From contig NZ_JALJFG010000003.1 in the NCBI RefSeq assembly GCF_023242475.1, positions 283,923-347,922 of the forward strand: a stretch of 64,000 nt of DNA, read 5' to 3'. Position numbers and translations under genes: made by a program. Shown here piece by piece: positions 25,884 to 33,539 of this stretch (the first letter of the stretch is position 1; the number at the start of each line of letters is the position of its first letter). The stretch comes from Pseudomonas sp. MWU15-20650 (GTDB taxonomy: Bacteria > Pseudomonadota > Gammaproteobacteria > Pseudomonadales > Pseudomonadaceae). The notes below the pieces were generated by a model, which saw only the letters and a program-made list of their open reading frames with translations, searched no databases and was not told the origin of the DNA.

Positions 25884-26098
25884 TGGGTTACCTTTTGATT
25901 GTCTGGCCATGGTTCGGCCGGTTTTTGGTCTGAGGATTCGCTCAGGATTTGGAGTAGGGACACGTTTTCTCGGGCGCTACCGCCGGCTGCTGCTTCGTGC
26001 AACTCGTCCATAAGGGCGCTGATCTCTCGCACGTCACGATTGAACTGAGTGAGCCCGGATTGCTGGCGCAGCTTGGCCACCTGGCTACGGATGTTCAT
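25880..26098 (-). CDS. small unknown protein of the phage-like operon
   Basis: A 72-residue polar, helical protein (MNIRSQVAKLRQQSGLTQFN at the start) translationally coupled to the next gene by a 4-base overlap and overlapping the 26085-26516 gene by 14 bases. No family recognised. Coupling on both sides supports that it is real. Confidence 0.6.
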   Translation of the reverse strand: MNIRSQVAKLRQQSGLTQFNRDVREISALMDELHEAAAGGSARENVSLLQILSESSDQKPAEPWPDNQKVTQ

Positions 26099-26516
26099 GG
26101 CGGGCCTCGATGATCAGTCGGTACTGTTCGGCGACGTGGTTTCTGATGTCTTGCCCGTCAGCCAATGGAGGGAAGATCCAGGCGCCAGCGCTTGGGAATG
26201 GCCGCATATCCATCACACCTACTGGAGCGGGACGGCGGAGGCTTTCAATTGCGCGGACGTGGAGAATGAACGCCTCTGCCAGATTGGCCGCGTCGTTGCT
26301 GTTCATGGTGCACAGTGGGAAGTGCATCACCGTTTGCACGCCCAGGACTGGATAGTTGAATGAATGGCCCACGGTCTTTGGGTAGTCCATCTCGTCCTCA
26401 ACCGCGTCAACCCTGCAGTCCACCACCGTCAACATAACGAGAACTGTCTCTTCGTCGTCGGCGCCGATCTTTTCTGCAATTCGCTTGAGCTCGGCCCGCA
26501 TCCACTTAATGCTCAT
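26085..26516 (-). CDS. unknown protein of the phage-like operon
   Basis: The ATG at 26516 overlaps the stop of the DUF5681 gene (ATGA) and gives 143 residues (MSIKWMRAELKRIAEKIGAD). A longer version from 26711 would read Arg-rich antisense-like sequence and is rejected. The product is acidic in its first half with several Trp/Met residues. No family is recognised. Confidence 0.65.
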   Translation of the reverse strand: MSIKWMRAELKRIAEKIGADDEETVLVMLTVVDCRVDAVEDEMDYPKTVGHSFNYPVLGVQTVMHFPLCTMNSNDAANLAEAFILHVRAIESLRRPAPVGVMDMRPFPSAGAWIFPPLADGQDIRNHVAEQYRLIIEARHEHP

Positions 26517-26929
26517 TGCCGCATTCCCTCCATTTGTTCGCGGAGTTCTTCGACGGCCTTCTGTAGCTCGGCAACTTCGATGACCCGGGCAACAGCGCCT
26601 AGCCCTTCGATCAATGCCTTGCCCTGGTCGGGCGGTAGCTCGCCGGCGGCAACTGCGCGAAGGATTGATTTGGCTGCGCTGGGCAAGTCGGTGTCGTCCA
26701 GGTCGAAGCACACTGTCTCGGCAGTTGGCTTGATTGGCGGCACTAGGCGCTCAAGGATCAGCCGGCAAGCCTGCATATCGCCCTTCTTGGCTGCTGTCAG
26801 AACCTTCTTTGTCACGGCGTCTGCACCTTCCGCGAGTCGGGCGCGCAGCTCTTGCGTCTGACCGGATCGGCCGCCGGGATTACCCGACTGTCCGGGCTTC
26901 CATTTTCCGGCTTTATCGCGAGCAGTCAT
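26513..26929 (-). CDS. DUF5681 domain protein
   Basis: The 138-residue protein opens with the DUF5681 signature KWKPGQSGNPGGRSGQT and continues as a long helical, charged region with LLILE-type heptads and a coiled-coil tail (ELQKAVEELREQMEGM). Proteins of this kind are common beside terminase genes of phages and in integrated elements, so a packaging-related role is possible. It overlaps genes on both sides by 4 bases. Confidence 0.8.
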   Translation of the reverse strand: MTARDKAGKWKPGQSGNPGGRSGQTQELRARLAEGADAVTKKVLTAAKKGDMQACRLILERLVPPIKPTAETVCFDLDDTDLPSAAKSILRAVAAGELPPDQGKALIEGLGAVARVIEVAELQKAVEELREQMEGMRQ

Positions 26930-27102
26930 GCGGCGGGCGATTCCATAGCGATGACCGGTTTGTTTTCAGCGAGCGCTATTAGCAGGGCGGATGCTTGAAC
27001 GCTTCCGTCTGCTGCGGCTTCGCGAAGGCGGCCCCAGGCGGCAGCAACTTCGGAGCGAGTTGGTTTGTGCTGGCGTCCTCGGGCGGGCTTAGCTGTGTTC
27101 AT
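26926..27102 (-). CDS. small protein opening the phage-like operon
   Basis: A 58-residue frame starts at ATG 27102 (MNTAKPARGRQHKPTRSEVA) and ends with TGA overlapping the ATG of the DUF5681 gene (ATGA). It has a basic, Pro/Arg-rich start, a helical middle with AAAWGRLREAAADGS, and an alanine-rich end. The 4-base coupling matches the rest of the operon, which makes it a credible gene even though it is short. No family is recognised. Confidence 0.6.
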   Translation of the reverse strand: MNTAKPARGRQHKPTRSEVAAAWGRLREAAADGSVQASALLIALAENKPVIAMESPAA

Positions 27103-27334
27103 AGGTGCTGCCTCGAATGGGTTTTGAGTGGCTCAAAAACTCACATTAGGCATGATCTGATCATTTATCCAGTGCTTTTTAGGTGCATTCCAAGTGATAC
27201 ACATATATAGATTGAAATAGACAGAAAATGCCAGTAGATATGTTATCCCGCCGGATTGTTTTCGTATCACTTAATTGCAATAACCCATAATGATACGATA
27301 TTCACTATCCGCTCAAACTTATAAGGAGTTTCAA

Positions 27335-28300
27335 ATGAACAAGGCTCTGGAGCGTGCAGTTTTTGATAGCGTATTTGGAGGCAGATTTTCTTCGGAGATT
27401 ATCGAATCAGAGATACCAGACTTTTTAATTAAAGATCCTAAAGGGATAACGCTTGGTGTAGAAGTCACTGAGATCTATACAGACTTCACTGATGCCAGAC
27501 TTAAAAACCAAGAAGGGTATTTGGATGGCCTATTGGCTGGCACGCAAAAAATATTCCGGGCCGACAAGGGAATGATGGACGTAGACGAAATAAAGATCCT
27601 GAGAGAGAACGGTGAAGTATTTTCTGTCGAAACGGCAGTAATACGTGGCGTTCCCACTTTTAAGGAATCTATGAATTTGCTTGAGCAAGCCATCCGCGAA
27701 AAAAACCTGAAAGCCCCTACCTACCTGGCATCCTGTGATCAGGTTGACCTGATTGTCTCCGACGCCTCTGGAATCTTTAACTTTAAAAAAGATGAAGATT
27801 TTTATAGATCTTTTTTTCACACATTTGACCGAAACCTAATAAAAAATCTCGAATTTCGTGAAATATATTTCATATATCACTCTATAGAGAGTGACAAAAA
27901 ATCCATACCAATAAAATTAAACTCATTTATGTGCGACCTCCTCTCACTTCATTACACTTTCTTGGCGGATAATAAAGAAATAGACAGCAGTGAAAATGAA
28001 AGCACTATAATTCTTCTCTTAGCGCTTTATGAGCTGGGCCATCAAGACTTCTCGTTCAGCATCAGTGAAAAAATTCTTATAATAGATTTAGGCGCCTGGG
28101 TATTAGAATTTGAGGCTGAGAGGACCAACGTTAAAGATCATACGAATTTGCTATTTCCTAGAAAAAAAGAGGAACTGATCTCGGACGCTTATGATGGGGC
28201 TGACGAATCAGATCAATTGGCCGCGCAGAAACTTGCCAAAAAACGATGGAATAATGTTGCTTATGTTCCGATTTTGTTTCCGCTTGCAGATGCCAGCTGA
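27335..28300 (+). CDS. putative nuclease of PD-(D/E)xK type, AT-rich cargo
   Basis: From ATG 27335 (ribosome site AAGGAGTTTCAA) the protein has 321 residues. The segment IPDFLIKDPKGITLGVEVTE (residues 27-46) resembles the active-site strand pair of restriction-like nucleases: Asp29, then Glu43-x-Thr where Lys is usual. The rest is unfamiliar, rich in Lys, Glu, Ile and Phe. The gene is clearly AT-richer than its neighbours, a sign of separate transfer. It converges on the TIR gene. The nuclease call is an inference from one motif with a missing Lys. Confidence 0.5.
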   Translation: MNKALERAVFDSVFGGRFSSEIIESEIPDFLIKDPKGITLGVEVTEIYTDFTDARLKNQEGYLDGLLAGTQKIFRADKGMMDVDEIKILRENGEVFSVETAVIRGVPTFKESMNLLEQAIREKNLKAPTYLASCDQVDLIVSDASGIFNFKKDEDFYRSFFHTFDRNLIKNLEFREIYFIYHSIESDKKSIPIKLNSFMCDLLSLHYTFLADNKEIDSSENESTIILLLALYELGHQDFSFSISEKILIIDLGAWVLEFEAERTNVKDHTNLLFPRKKEELISDAYDGADESDQLAAQKLAKKRWNNVAYVPILFPLADAS

Positions 28301-28559
28301 TAAAAGCTCAGCCCAACCCCAATTGAGTGGCGGACCTGGCACCCCATTTCGGTAGGTCAGGTGTCGCGCTACGTTTGGGGAGCTACGAAAACGTGGCGCG
28401 GTTTTGATGCGTCCAGCATAGAACGCATCTTCCACCAGTGGTGTATCACTGCGGCGCGCGCCTGCTCCAGCCTGCTGTCAGGCTTCGAAGGTAGTGAGCC
28501 CCATGATTAACGCACTCAGCCTTTCACAGTTGGAACCGAACAAACCTGATGCCTGATTA
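28301..28559. other. intergenic stretch between the putative nuclease and the TIR gene
   Basis: The two genes converge here. The sequence returns to higher GC. A short frame from GTG 28361 to TAA 28510 (49 codons) reads VSRYVWGATKTWRGFDASSI onward; it has no clear ribosome site and may be a gene remnant. No terminator hairpin with a T-run was found. Confidence 0.35.
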
Positions 28560-29465
28560 TTACCAAGGGGTATCTTTAATGGCGCTAAACCGCTCCATCT
28601 CATCTTTGGTAGGTTTTCTCTCTGTTTGATTTACATAACCAAGTATCCGCCTGAAATAGTCAGTTATGTTGATGAGCTGGTCCTTTCCGTTATCGTTACC
28701 CATCTTTCTTGATTTAACTAATATCTCTGTTCCGGCACCAGTTTTGGGATCGGAGAATGTGATGCTTTTATGCTGTGGTATCGGGTTGTCTAGGATAAGA
28801 AACATTTCATCTTTAGCTTTCTCTGCAAAGTCCAGGAGAATGATTGCGTTTGTGGTTCGCCCCATCCAGCCTACACCTGCATCGACATAGCGCATCTGGC
28901 GGCGTGTGGCCACCTCGTTGTAGATGCATTGAATCTCTGTCACGAAGGACATCTCAAGCTTCTCAGAGCTTTGCATCAATATGTAATTGACAAAGTAGCT
29001 CCCGTCGACAAGCCCATAGTCACAAGACCAGTCCACGTATCCCTCGGCATCCTCAAGCCTGCTCTGCTCGGGGTTAGAAAATTGAGCTACCGATTCCAGC
29101 AAAGTAAACATACCGGCATCAAAATCAGTCCGAAAATCAGCATACATTTTGTCTCGCAAGAACATGGGTATCTTGCAGTCATCTAGTAGCACTGGGATTG
29201 TGACAACTCGCTTTTCGTCTAGCTCTCGAAATAGCCCTGCAGTGAGCTCTTTTTTACACCATTCGGATTCGACTGATGCTTTGGATAACATAATAAGTAA
29301 AGCACTGGAACCCTCGACTGCCTCTTGAACCTTATTAATTATCGAATCGCCCGCTCGCAACTCCCATCTGTCAATCCAGACGCTCGTTCTTTTCCGGACG
29401 AGGTGTCCGGCAATTAGATCAATCTTCTCTTTATCAGCGTGCGAATAGCTAACGAAAATCGGCAT
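28560..29465 (-). CDS. TIR-domain protein, probable antiphage NADase
   Basis: The 301-residue protein starts with a bacterial TIR domain: FVSYSHADKEKIDLIAGHLV, the loop VWIDRWELRAGDSI, and ALLIMLSKASVESEWCKKEL, whose Glu73 in the S-x-W-C-x-x-E motif is the usual NADase residue. The C-terminal 150 residues are unlike known effectors; they contain GYVDWSCDYGLVDGSYFVNY and a DUF-like beta region that may sense a ligand. TIR proteins in defence systems deplete NAD or make signalling nucleotides after infection. The gene is AT-rich for the genome and lies in the cargo zone of an integrated element. Confidence 0.85.
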   Translation of the reverse strand: MPIFVSYSHADKEKIDLIAGHLVRKRTSVWIDRWELRAGDSIINKVQEAVEGSSALLIMLSKASVESEWCKKELTAGLFRELDEKRVVTIPVLLDDCKIPMFLRDKMYADFRTDFDAGMFTLLESVAQFSNPEQSRLEDAEGYVDWSCDYGLVDGSYFVNYILMQSSEKLEMSFVTEIQCIYNEVATRRQMRYVDAGVGWMGRTTNAIILLDFAEKAKDEMFLILDNPIPQHKSITFSDPKTGAGTEILVKSRKMGNDNGKDQLINITDYFRRILGYVNQTERKPTKDEMERFSAIKDTPW

Positions 29466-29771
29466 ACCTTTCTCATCCCTTGATCCAGCCCATCGCCGGT
29501 AAATCCGTGATACCCCAGTTTTGAGGAATGCGCTAGTGGCTACCTACTAGCGAAATGGTCCGACTCGGCTCATTTGGTCTGTCTCGCGCACTCGGGCTCC
29601 GTACTGAGAAAATCGGAACCACCTCCGATCCGCCAGATAGACAAAACCGTCTCAGTGAGACCAAATCGTCACAAAGCACGATAATCCCCTGTGTTTTCGT
29701 GTTTCTGTAGATATTTCGCCTGGCGCAATGCGTGAATATCCTCAAAACTGAGCACATTCCCAGGAGCCCCT
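29466..29771. other. intergenic stretch upstream of the TIR gene
   Basis: No convincing gene was found. A minus-strand 74-codon frame (29533-29757) has poor coding character and no ribosome site. A short dyad GTCTCA-G-TGAGAC lies near 29651-29663. Promoters for the TIR gene (leftward) and for the 67-residue gene (rightward) must lie here. Confidence 0.4.
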
Positions 29772-29975
29772 ATGTCAGTCATCGATTGCGATTACCTGCC
29801 CGACCCATCCAAGACCACATTCCCGCCCGAACTGGCGCTGCTGATCGTGCGCAAGGCTGCCTCAATGGCCGAGGCGTTCGAACAGCAGGCCCTGGACCAA
29901 CTGACCAAGGACGCTATCTCAGCAATATCCGCCGGCGCCGATCCGCGCCAGGTCATTCGGCAGATGCGTCTGTAG
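29772..29975 (+). CDS. small unknown protein
   Basis: A 67-residue protein with a good ribosome site (CAGGAGCCCCT). It is acidic at the start (MSVIDCDYLPDPSKTTFPPE) and helical afterwards, ending GADPRQVIRQMRL. Small proteins of this type are common in Pseudomonas mobile elements. No function can be given. Confidence 0.6.
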   Translation: MSVIDCDYLPDPSKTTFPPELALLIVRKAASMAEAFEQQALDQLTKDAISAISAGADPRQVIRQMRL

Positions 29976-30017
29976 GAGCGAGCTCACCGGAAGCTGGCTC
30001 GACTTTATTCTCTCCGG

Positions 30018-30686
30018 CTAGCCACGATGAGGCGGCGCGCTGTACAGCGCGGAAAGGAACTCTGTTACGCGCTCGAAATCCGGAAACTCTTCCGTCTCCC
30101 TGCCCCACGTTTCACTGAGCGACAAATAGAGAACGTAAAGATAGTTGTCATAGAGATGGTAAAACGTTGAGAGGTCGATCTGTTGGATTCTCTCGTAGGT
30201 GACGTGGCCTGCGACTTTGTTACGCATCGTACGAAATTTTTTGGAAAACCCTTCGGGCACTGGCAATAGCTCAGTGAGAAATTCGATATCTTCAGCCGAG
30301 GCGCCAGCTAAGCGTGCCCGATCTAAGCGCTGGGTTACGGCTCTCTCGGTCGCACCGTTCATGACTAGATCGATCGCATCGGACAACGCAATTTCTTCCT
30401 CCTTTCCCTCGCGGCGGACTGCAACCTTTCCACGGTTGTTTTTGCTGAGCACGGCTGTGTTTCCAAAATCCCTCGCTAGGGCGGACAGCATGAGCTCGTA
30501 AAGATGCAGGATGAAAGCGGAGTATGCGTTGTAAGCGCGATGCGCGATTTCACGCGTATGCCCAAAACGCTCTAACTCCTCTAACACGGCCTCGAACCTA
30601 TCAAACGAATCCTTGCATCGAAGGTATTCATGCCTGATAGCCAGGCAGTGCTGCCGATCGATCTCGCTTCCGGATTGGAACCTCAT
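30018..30686 (-). CDS. unknown protein with a HEPN-like R-x5-H motif
   Basis: The 222-residue all-helical protein contains RNKVAGH at residues 155-161, matching the R-x4-6-H RNase motif of HEPN domains with the usual polar residue after Arg. A conserved-looking N-terminal helix pair (RQHCLAIRHEYLRCKDSFDR) and a C-terminal tail (TEEFPDFERVTEFLSALY) surround it. HEPN proteins are common toxins and abortive-infection RNases. No antitoxin-like partner is adjacent. The assignment rests on one motif and the cargo setting. Confidence 0.5.
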   Translation of the reverse strand: MRFQSGSEIDRQHCLAIRHEYLRCKDSFDRFEAVLEELERFGHTREIAHRAYNAYSAFILHLYELMLSALARDFGNTAVLSKNNRGKVAVRREGKEEEIALSDAIDLVMNGATERAVTQRLDRARLAGASAEDIEFLTELLPVPEGFSKKFRTMRNKVAGHVTYERIQQIDLSTFYHLYDNYLYVLYLSLSETWGRETEEFPDFERVTEFLSALYSAPPHRG

Positions 30687-30770
30687 TTCTGGTTCATCCC
30701 TTGAATTGTCAATTCGCCCACTGTCATTGACCTCTGAGAAGGTTGCAAATATTTTTCACCCTGCCTCTTG

Positions 30771-30818
30771 CGTGACTGCTAACGATGGCGCATCATCGCT
30801 TCATCGTGACTGCTAACG
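30771..30818 (+). repeat. 14-bp direct repeat before the 30828 gene
   Basis: CGTGACTGCTAACG occurs at 30771-30784 and 30805-30818, 34 bp apart. The second copy holds part of the ribosome site of the GTG-start gene, so a bound protein or RNA could block translation or transcription. Confidence 0.5.
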
Positions 30819-30827
30819 GAGATTGTT

Positions 30828-31055
30828 GTGAAGAAAGACGACTTGAAAAGCCCGCTGTCTGCCGCTGATCGGCAAAGGATCTACAAGGAGCGACAGCGCG
30901 AAGCCGGGTTTAGGCAAACGACAGTATGGATTCACGGCGAAACGGAGGAGGAGGGCAAACAGGCAGCGCGCGATGGCAAGCCGCTCAAGCCGATGACGTC
31001 GAAAGACCCGCTGAGCTGGGCCGCGGGATGGATCAGCGAGAAGGGTAAGCAGTGA
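30828..31055 (+). CDS. small unknown protein (GTG start)
   Basis: A 75-residue basic, Lys-rich protein starting at GTG 30828 after AACGGAGATTGTT. The middle reads SAADRQRIYKERQREAGFRQ, then TTVWIHGETEEEGKQAARDG, a pattern known from small proteins of Pseudomonas phages and islands, but without a known function. It is preceded by a 14-bp direct repeat. Confidence 0.6.
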   Translation: MKKDDLKSPLSAADRQRIYKERQREAGFRQTTVWIHGETEEEGKQAARDGKPLKPMTSKDPLSWAAGWISEKGKQ

Positions 31056-31153
31056 TCGGCTGAGAATTTAGCCGATTGAGAAAGCAGCAAACGGTGGGTT
31101 TTCCCCACATTTGAAGGTGGCTCAGATCCGAGCCATTAGAGAAAAGGTGCCAA

Positions 31154-31173
31154 CCCGGTGCGCTAACACCGGG
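31154..31173 (+). promoter_or_regulatory. hairpin in the leader of the 31210 gene
   Basis: CCCGGTG-CGCTAA-CACCGGG forms a 7-bp stem with a 6-base loop 37 bp before the ATG at 31210, inside the segment CCAACCCGGTG...GGGAAGGC. A hairpin of this form upstream of a small gene may be an RNA control element. Confidence 0.5.
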
Positions 31174-31209
31174 AAGGCGATCACACGACGAAGCTTAGAG
31201 GCACACGTC

Positions 31210-31395
31210 ATGCAATTTAAACAGAATACCATCCAAATTCTGGATGCGCGCGGCCAGATCATCGCCACAATGGCACTGCCGGCCAACATCAAGCTCACTG
31301 AGCTGGCCCCGTTAAAGATCCTGGGCGACATCAGCTTCAAGGTTTTGCCAGGTGCCGCACAATTCCGCGGTGTATGCGTAGGGGGTGTCCTATGA
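31210..31395 (+). CDS. small unknown protein
   Basis: From ATG 31210 (AGAGGCACACGTC before it) the product has 61 residues, MQFKQNTIQILDARGQIIAT at the start, mainly beta-strand-like with ALPANIKLTELAPLKILGDI. The frame is open from 31111, but that part contains the leader hairpin, so it is not translated. It is coupled to the next gene (ATGA). No family recognised. Confidence 0.6.
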   Translation: MQFKQNTIQILDARGQIIATMALPANIKLTELAPLKILGDISFKVLPGAAQFRGVCVGGVL

Positions 31396-31655
31396 GCGCC
31401 CAGGCCCGCACCATCCAAGAAGTCGCCCATGACGCGCTTGAGGATCTCGAAAGCGCCCAGATCGCCCTGCGCAAGGTTGAGGCCGTGCTCTGGGCCGCAC
31501 TGGCAGACAAGGGCACCAGTCAGCACGTCCGCAACCTGGTAGACGTCGCATGGAACCTGGCCGCTGACGGCGCCAACACCGCCGACTGCGACCGCGAGGA
31601 AATCACGGCCGCGCTGGCTGGGTGTGCTGCACTGGGCGCCGGGGGTGATCAATGA
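31392..31655 (+). CDS. small unknown protein
   Basis: An 87-residue helical, Ala-rich acidic protein from ATG 31392, overlapping the previous stop and the next start by 4 bases each. It contains two Cys in its last part (TADCDREEITAALAGCAALG). It resembles the following gene product in its helical start (EVAHDALEDLESAQIALRKV versus ETAISDLYEAQAALGNMHAI), so the pair may have arisen by duplication. Confidence 0.6.
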   Translation: MSAQARTIQEVAHDALEDLESAQIALRKVEAVLWAALADKGTSQHVRNLVDVAWNLAADGANTADCDREEITAALAGCAALGAGGDQ

Positions 31656-32110
31656 GCCGCTCCTACAAGGCAATCGCCGAGACCGCCATTAGTGATCTGT
31701 ACGAAGCGCAGGCAGCGCTCGGCAACATGCACGCGATCTTCACGCTGATGCTCCAGCACTTCCCCGAAGACAGTACCGGCAACGCTTTCGCGCAACTCGG
31801 CACCCTCGAGTCGAATGACTGGTCCACGAAAATTTATCAGTGGTGCGAGTGCATGGAAAACGAGTTGGATGATGCGAACCAAGAGGCGGCCGTGGCGATT
31901 TCTGCCGAGCGTGCACACGCCACCCGGTGGTGGACGCACTTGAACGAGATGCGGCGCCGTAAGGAGCTGCAAGAGTGGGTGGGGGCGGATATTGGCACTC
32001 ATGATGAGCATGACCTGATGCTGGATAGCAGGAAGGCCGTCAATCAGGCCCTGTTCGGCTCGGATGACCTGGGCGGCGATCAGCAATACCGCGCGTTGGT
32101 GTTGGGGTAG
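31652..32110 (+). CDS. unknown protein, third gene of a coupled small-gene operon
   Basis: A 152-residue acidic, helical protein rich in Trp, His and Glu (HATRWWTHLNEMRRRKELQE). The start overlaps the previous stop (ATGA). It has no signal peptide or membrane helix. The three small genes 31210-32110 form one translationally coupled unit in the right half of the element. The family is not recognised. Confidence 0.6.
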   Translation: MSRSYKAIAETAISDLYEAQAALGNMHAIFTLMLQHFPEDSTGNAFAQLGTLESNDWSTKIYQWCECMENELDDANQEAAVAISAERAHATRWWTHLNEMRRRKELQEWVGADIGTHDEHDLMLDSRKAVNQALFGSDDLGGDQQYRALVLG

Positions 32111-32497
32111 GGCTGACAAGCAACGAAACTTTCGCGGTACCGAGGGCACTACCCCGTCACAGGGTGGTGCCTTTTTCGTCACGCTAAGACGTTTTGTTCT
32201 CTCCGGTCCAACGCATCCAACTCTGGCTGAAGAGAGAGTCGTACCGAGTGTGATGAAAACACCACAACGTGTTGAAAGCTACACAGTGAGTTGTGGTCAA
32301 CACGCTCTATTGATTACGCGCTTTTGTTTCTCGGGAACTGAATCAACACACAGCCGCCGATCAGAGTGCGCGCTTGAATAGTACTCTCACTGATTACCCG
32401 CTTTTGCTCTTGCTGCTGCTTCATTGCTTTCCACATGATGATCATAGAGCTCATTTTCGACCTCATTTTTTATGCAGGCTGCATCTGCACTTACGCG
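32111..32497. other. non-coding stretch left of the CCTTGA repeats
   Basis: No gene is convincing. The stretch has a near-repeat TGATTAC(G/C)CGCTTTTG at about 32312 and 32391 and several CAACGTG/GTTGTGG words. With the phased repeats to its right it could be part of a replication origin. Confidence 0.4.
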
Positions 32498-32584
32498 CCT
32501 TGATAAGCCTTGATATGAACACTTAGGTTCCTTGATAACCCTTGATAACCCTTTAAGAGCCTTGAACAGCCTTGATATGAACAC
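32498..32584. repeat. six phased CCTTGA iteron-like repeats
   Basis: CCTTGATA or a close variant starts at 32498, 32508, 32530, 32540, 32560 and 32570. The spacings are 10, 22, 10, 20 and 10 bases, near whole helical turns, so all copies face the same side of the DNA. A 17-base direct repeat AGCCTTGATATGAACAC occurs at 32506-32522 and 32568-32584. The array runs from downstream of the stop codon into the last codons of the replication-initiator-like gene. Arrays like this bind Rep proteins at origins or control copy number. Confidence 0.65.
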
Positions 32585-33539
32585 GCGGTTTTTCTCCGCA
32601 CATATTGTTAACCATACCCACCATTGCTTCGGCTTGCTCTTGCTCAACTGCCCACCAGCGTGACGTCTTGCCGGTTTTAGGGCGGTACCGCAGACGATAC
32701 AGCCCAACCATTGCCGCATTTTTTATGTGCTTCGGAGCAATACCTTGCGTGTCATGATTCTGCGCCTGGAACGCAAAACCCTTGCCATCGCCCTCCTCCA
32801 GCCAGGTCAATAATTGCCATATCGCCTGGGCAGTGCCATGCGGTCCTGCGGGATAAATCAGCTCAGCATCTGGCTCGCTAGACTCGGCCATGTAGTAGAC
32901 CTTTTCCAGAAGGCCCATTTGAAATAGCGGGGAAAGGACTGTCCACGGCCCCTTATTTCCGTCTTCGTCAACTTTGTCTGCATAACCGTCAAACAGACCT
33001 TTATTGCTTGCCTGAGTCTTTTCGTCGCTAAAGCCGTACAGGACGAAATGTCCGATGGGGCAAATCTTTTCCCTAGCGAATGTGGCCCAAGCAACATCCC
33101 TCGGGATTCCGCCATCGCCGTCTAGGTCTTGTATGCCATAGAGCCGAATGAATTTTTCTAGCAGATCTATCTCGCCCCGCTCTCGGATCTTCGTGATCGG
33201 CGGTACCTCATTAGCAGCGCCATCGACAAGCTCATTCGGTAACCACAAAAGGAGCTCATCGTCTTCAGGTTTATTAATTTTGTACTTGGGAAACCTGCCT
33301 GCTTTGATTTCGAGCAGGTCTACTATCTTATTATCAATCAAAGCGTCTATGGCCTCCTTGGCGCGCCGTCGAGCTATACCGGCGCTATTGCTCACAGCAA
33401 GAGCACTCCAAGACGTCGTAGCGTTGTCTCGGCCAGTCCCCCTTGCCATAACTAGCAATGCAACGGCCGGGTTCATGCCAAGCTCACAAGCAGCCGCGAA
33501 TTCGCCAGACCCAACCGCAAAGAAGTTGCCATGGCTCAT
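32553..33539 (-). CDS. winged-helix replication-initiator-like protein
   Basis: The 328-residue protein starts with a segment resembling a winged helix (NPAVALLVMARGTGRDNATT then WSALAVSNSAGIARRRAKEA and IDALIDNKIVDLLEIKAGRF). The remainder is rich in Asp/Gly and Trp. It follows a ribbon-helix-helix gene with a 4-base overlap and ends at an iteron array, which fits a Rep protein of a satellite or plasmid-like replicon. A more cautious reading is a large helix-turn-helix regulator. The last four codons (IKAVQGS) lie in the repeat array. Confidence 0.55.
   Translation of the reverse strand: MSHGNFFAVGSGEFAAACELGMNPAVALLVMARGTGRDNATTSWSALAVSNSAGIARRRAKEAIDALIDNKIVDLLEIKAGRFPKYKINKPEDDELLLWLPNELVDGAANEVPPITKIRERGEIDLLEKFIRLYGIQDLDGDGGIPRDVAWATFAREKICPIGHFVLYGFSDEKTQASNKGLFDGYADKVDEDGNKGPWTVLSPLFQMGLLEKVYYMAESSEPDAELIYPAGPHGTAQAIWQLLTWLEEGDGKGFAFQAQNHDTQGIAPKHIKNAAMVGLYRLRYRPKTGKTSRWWAVEQEQAEAMVGMVNNMCGEKPRVHIKAVQGS

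Noticed and set aside
29533..29757. 74-codon minus-strand gene upstream of the TIR gene
   Set aside because: No ribosome site and an unlikely composition rich in Arg, Cys and Ser.
32387..32719. 110-codon minus-strand frame through the iterons
   Set aside because: Overlaps the Rep-like gene in another frame; the repeats explain its middle and no start is convincing.
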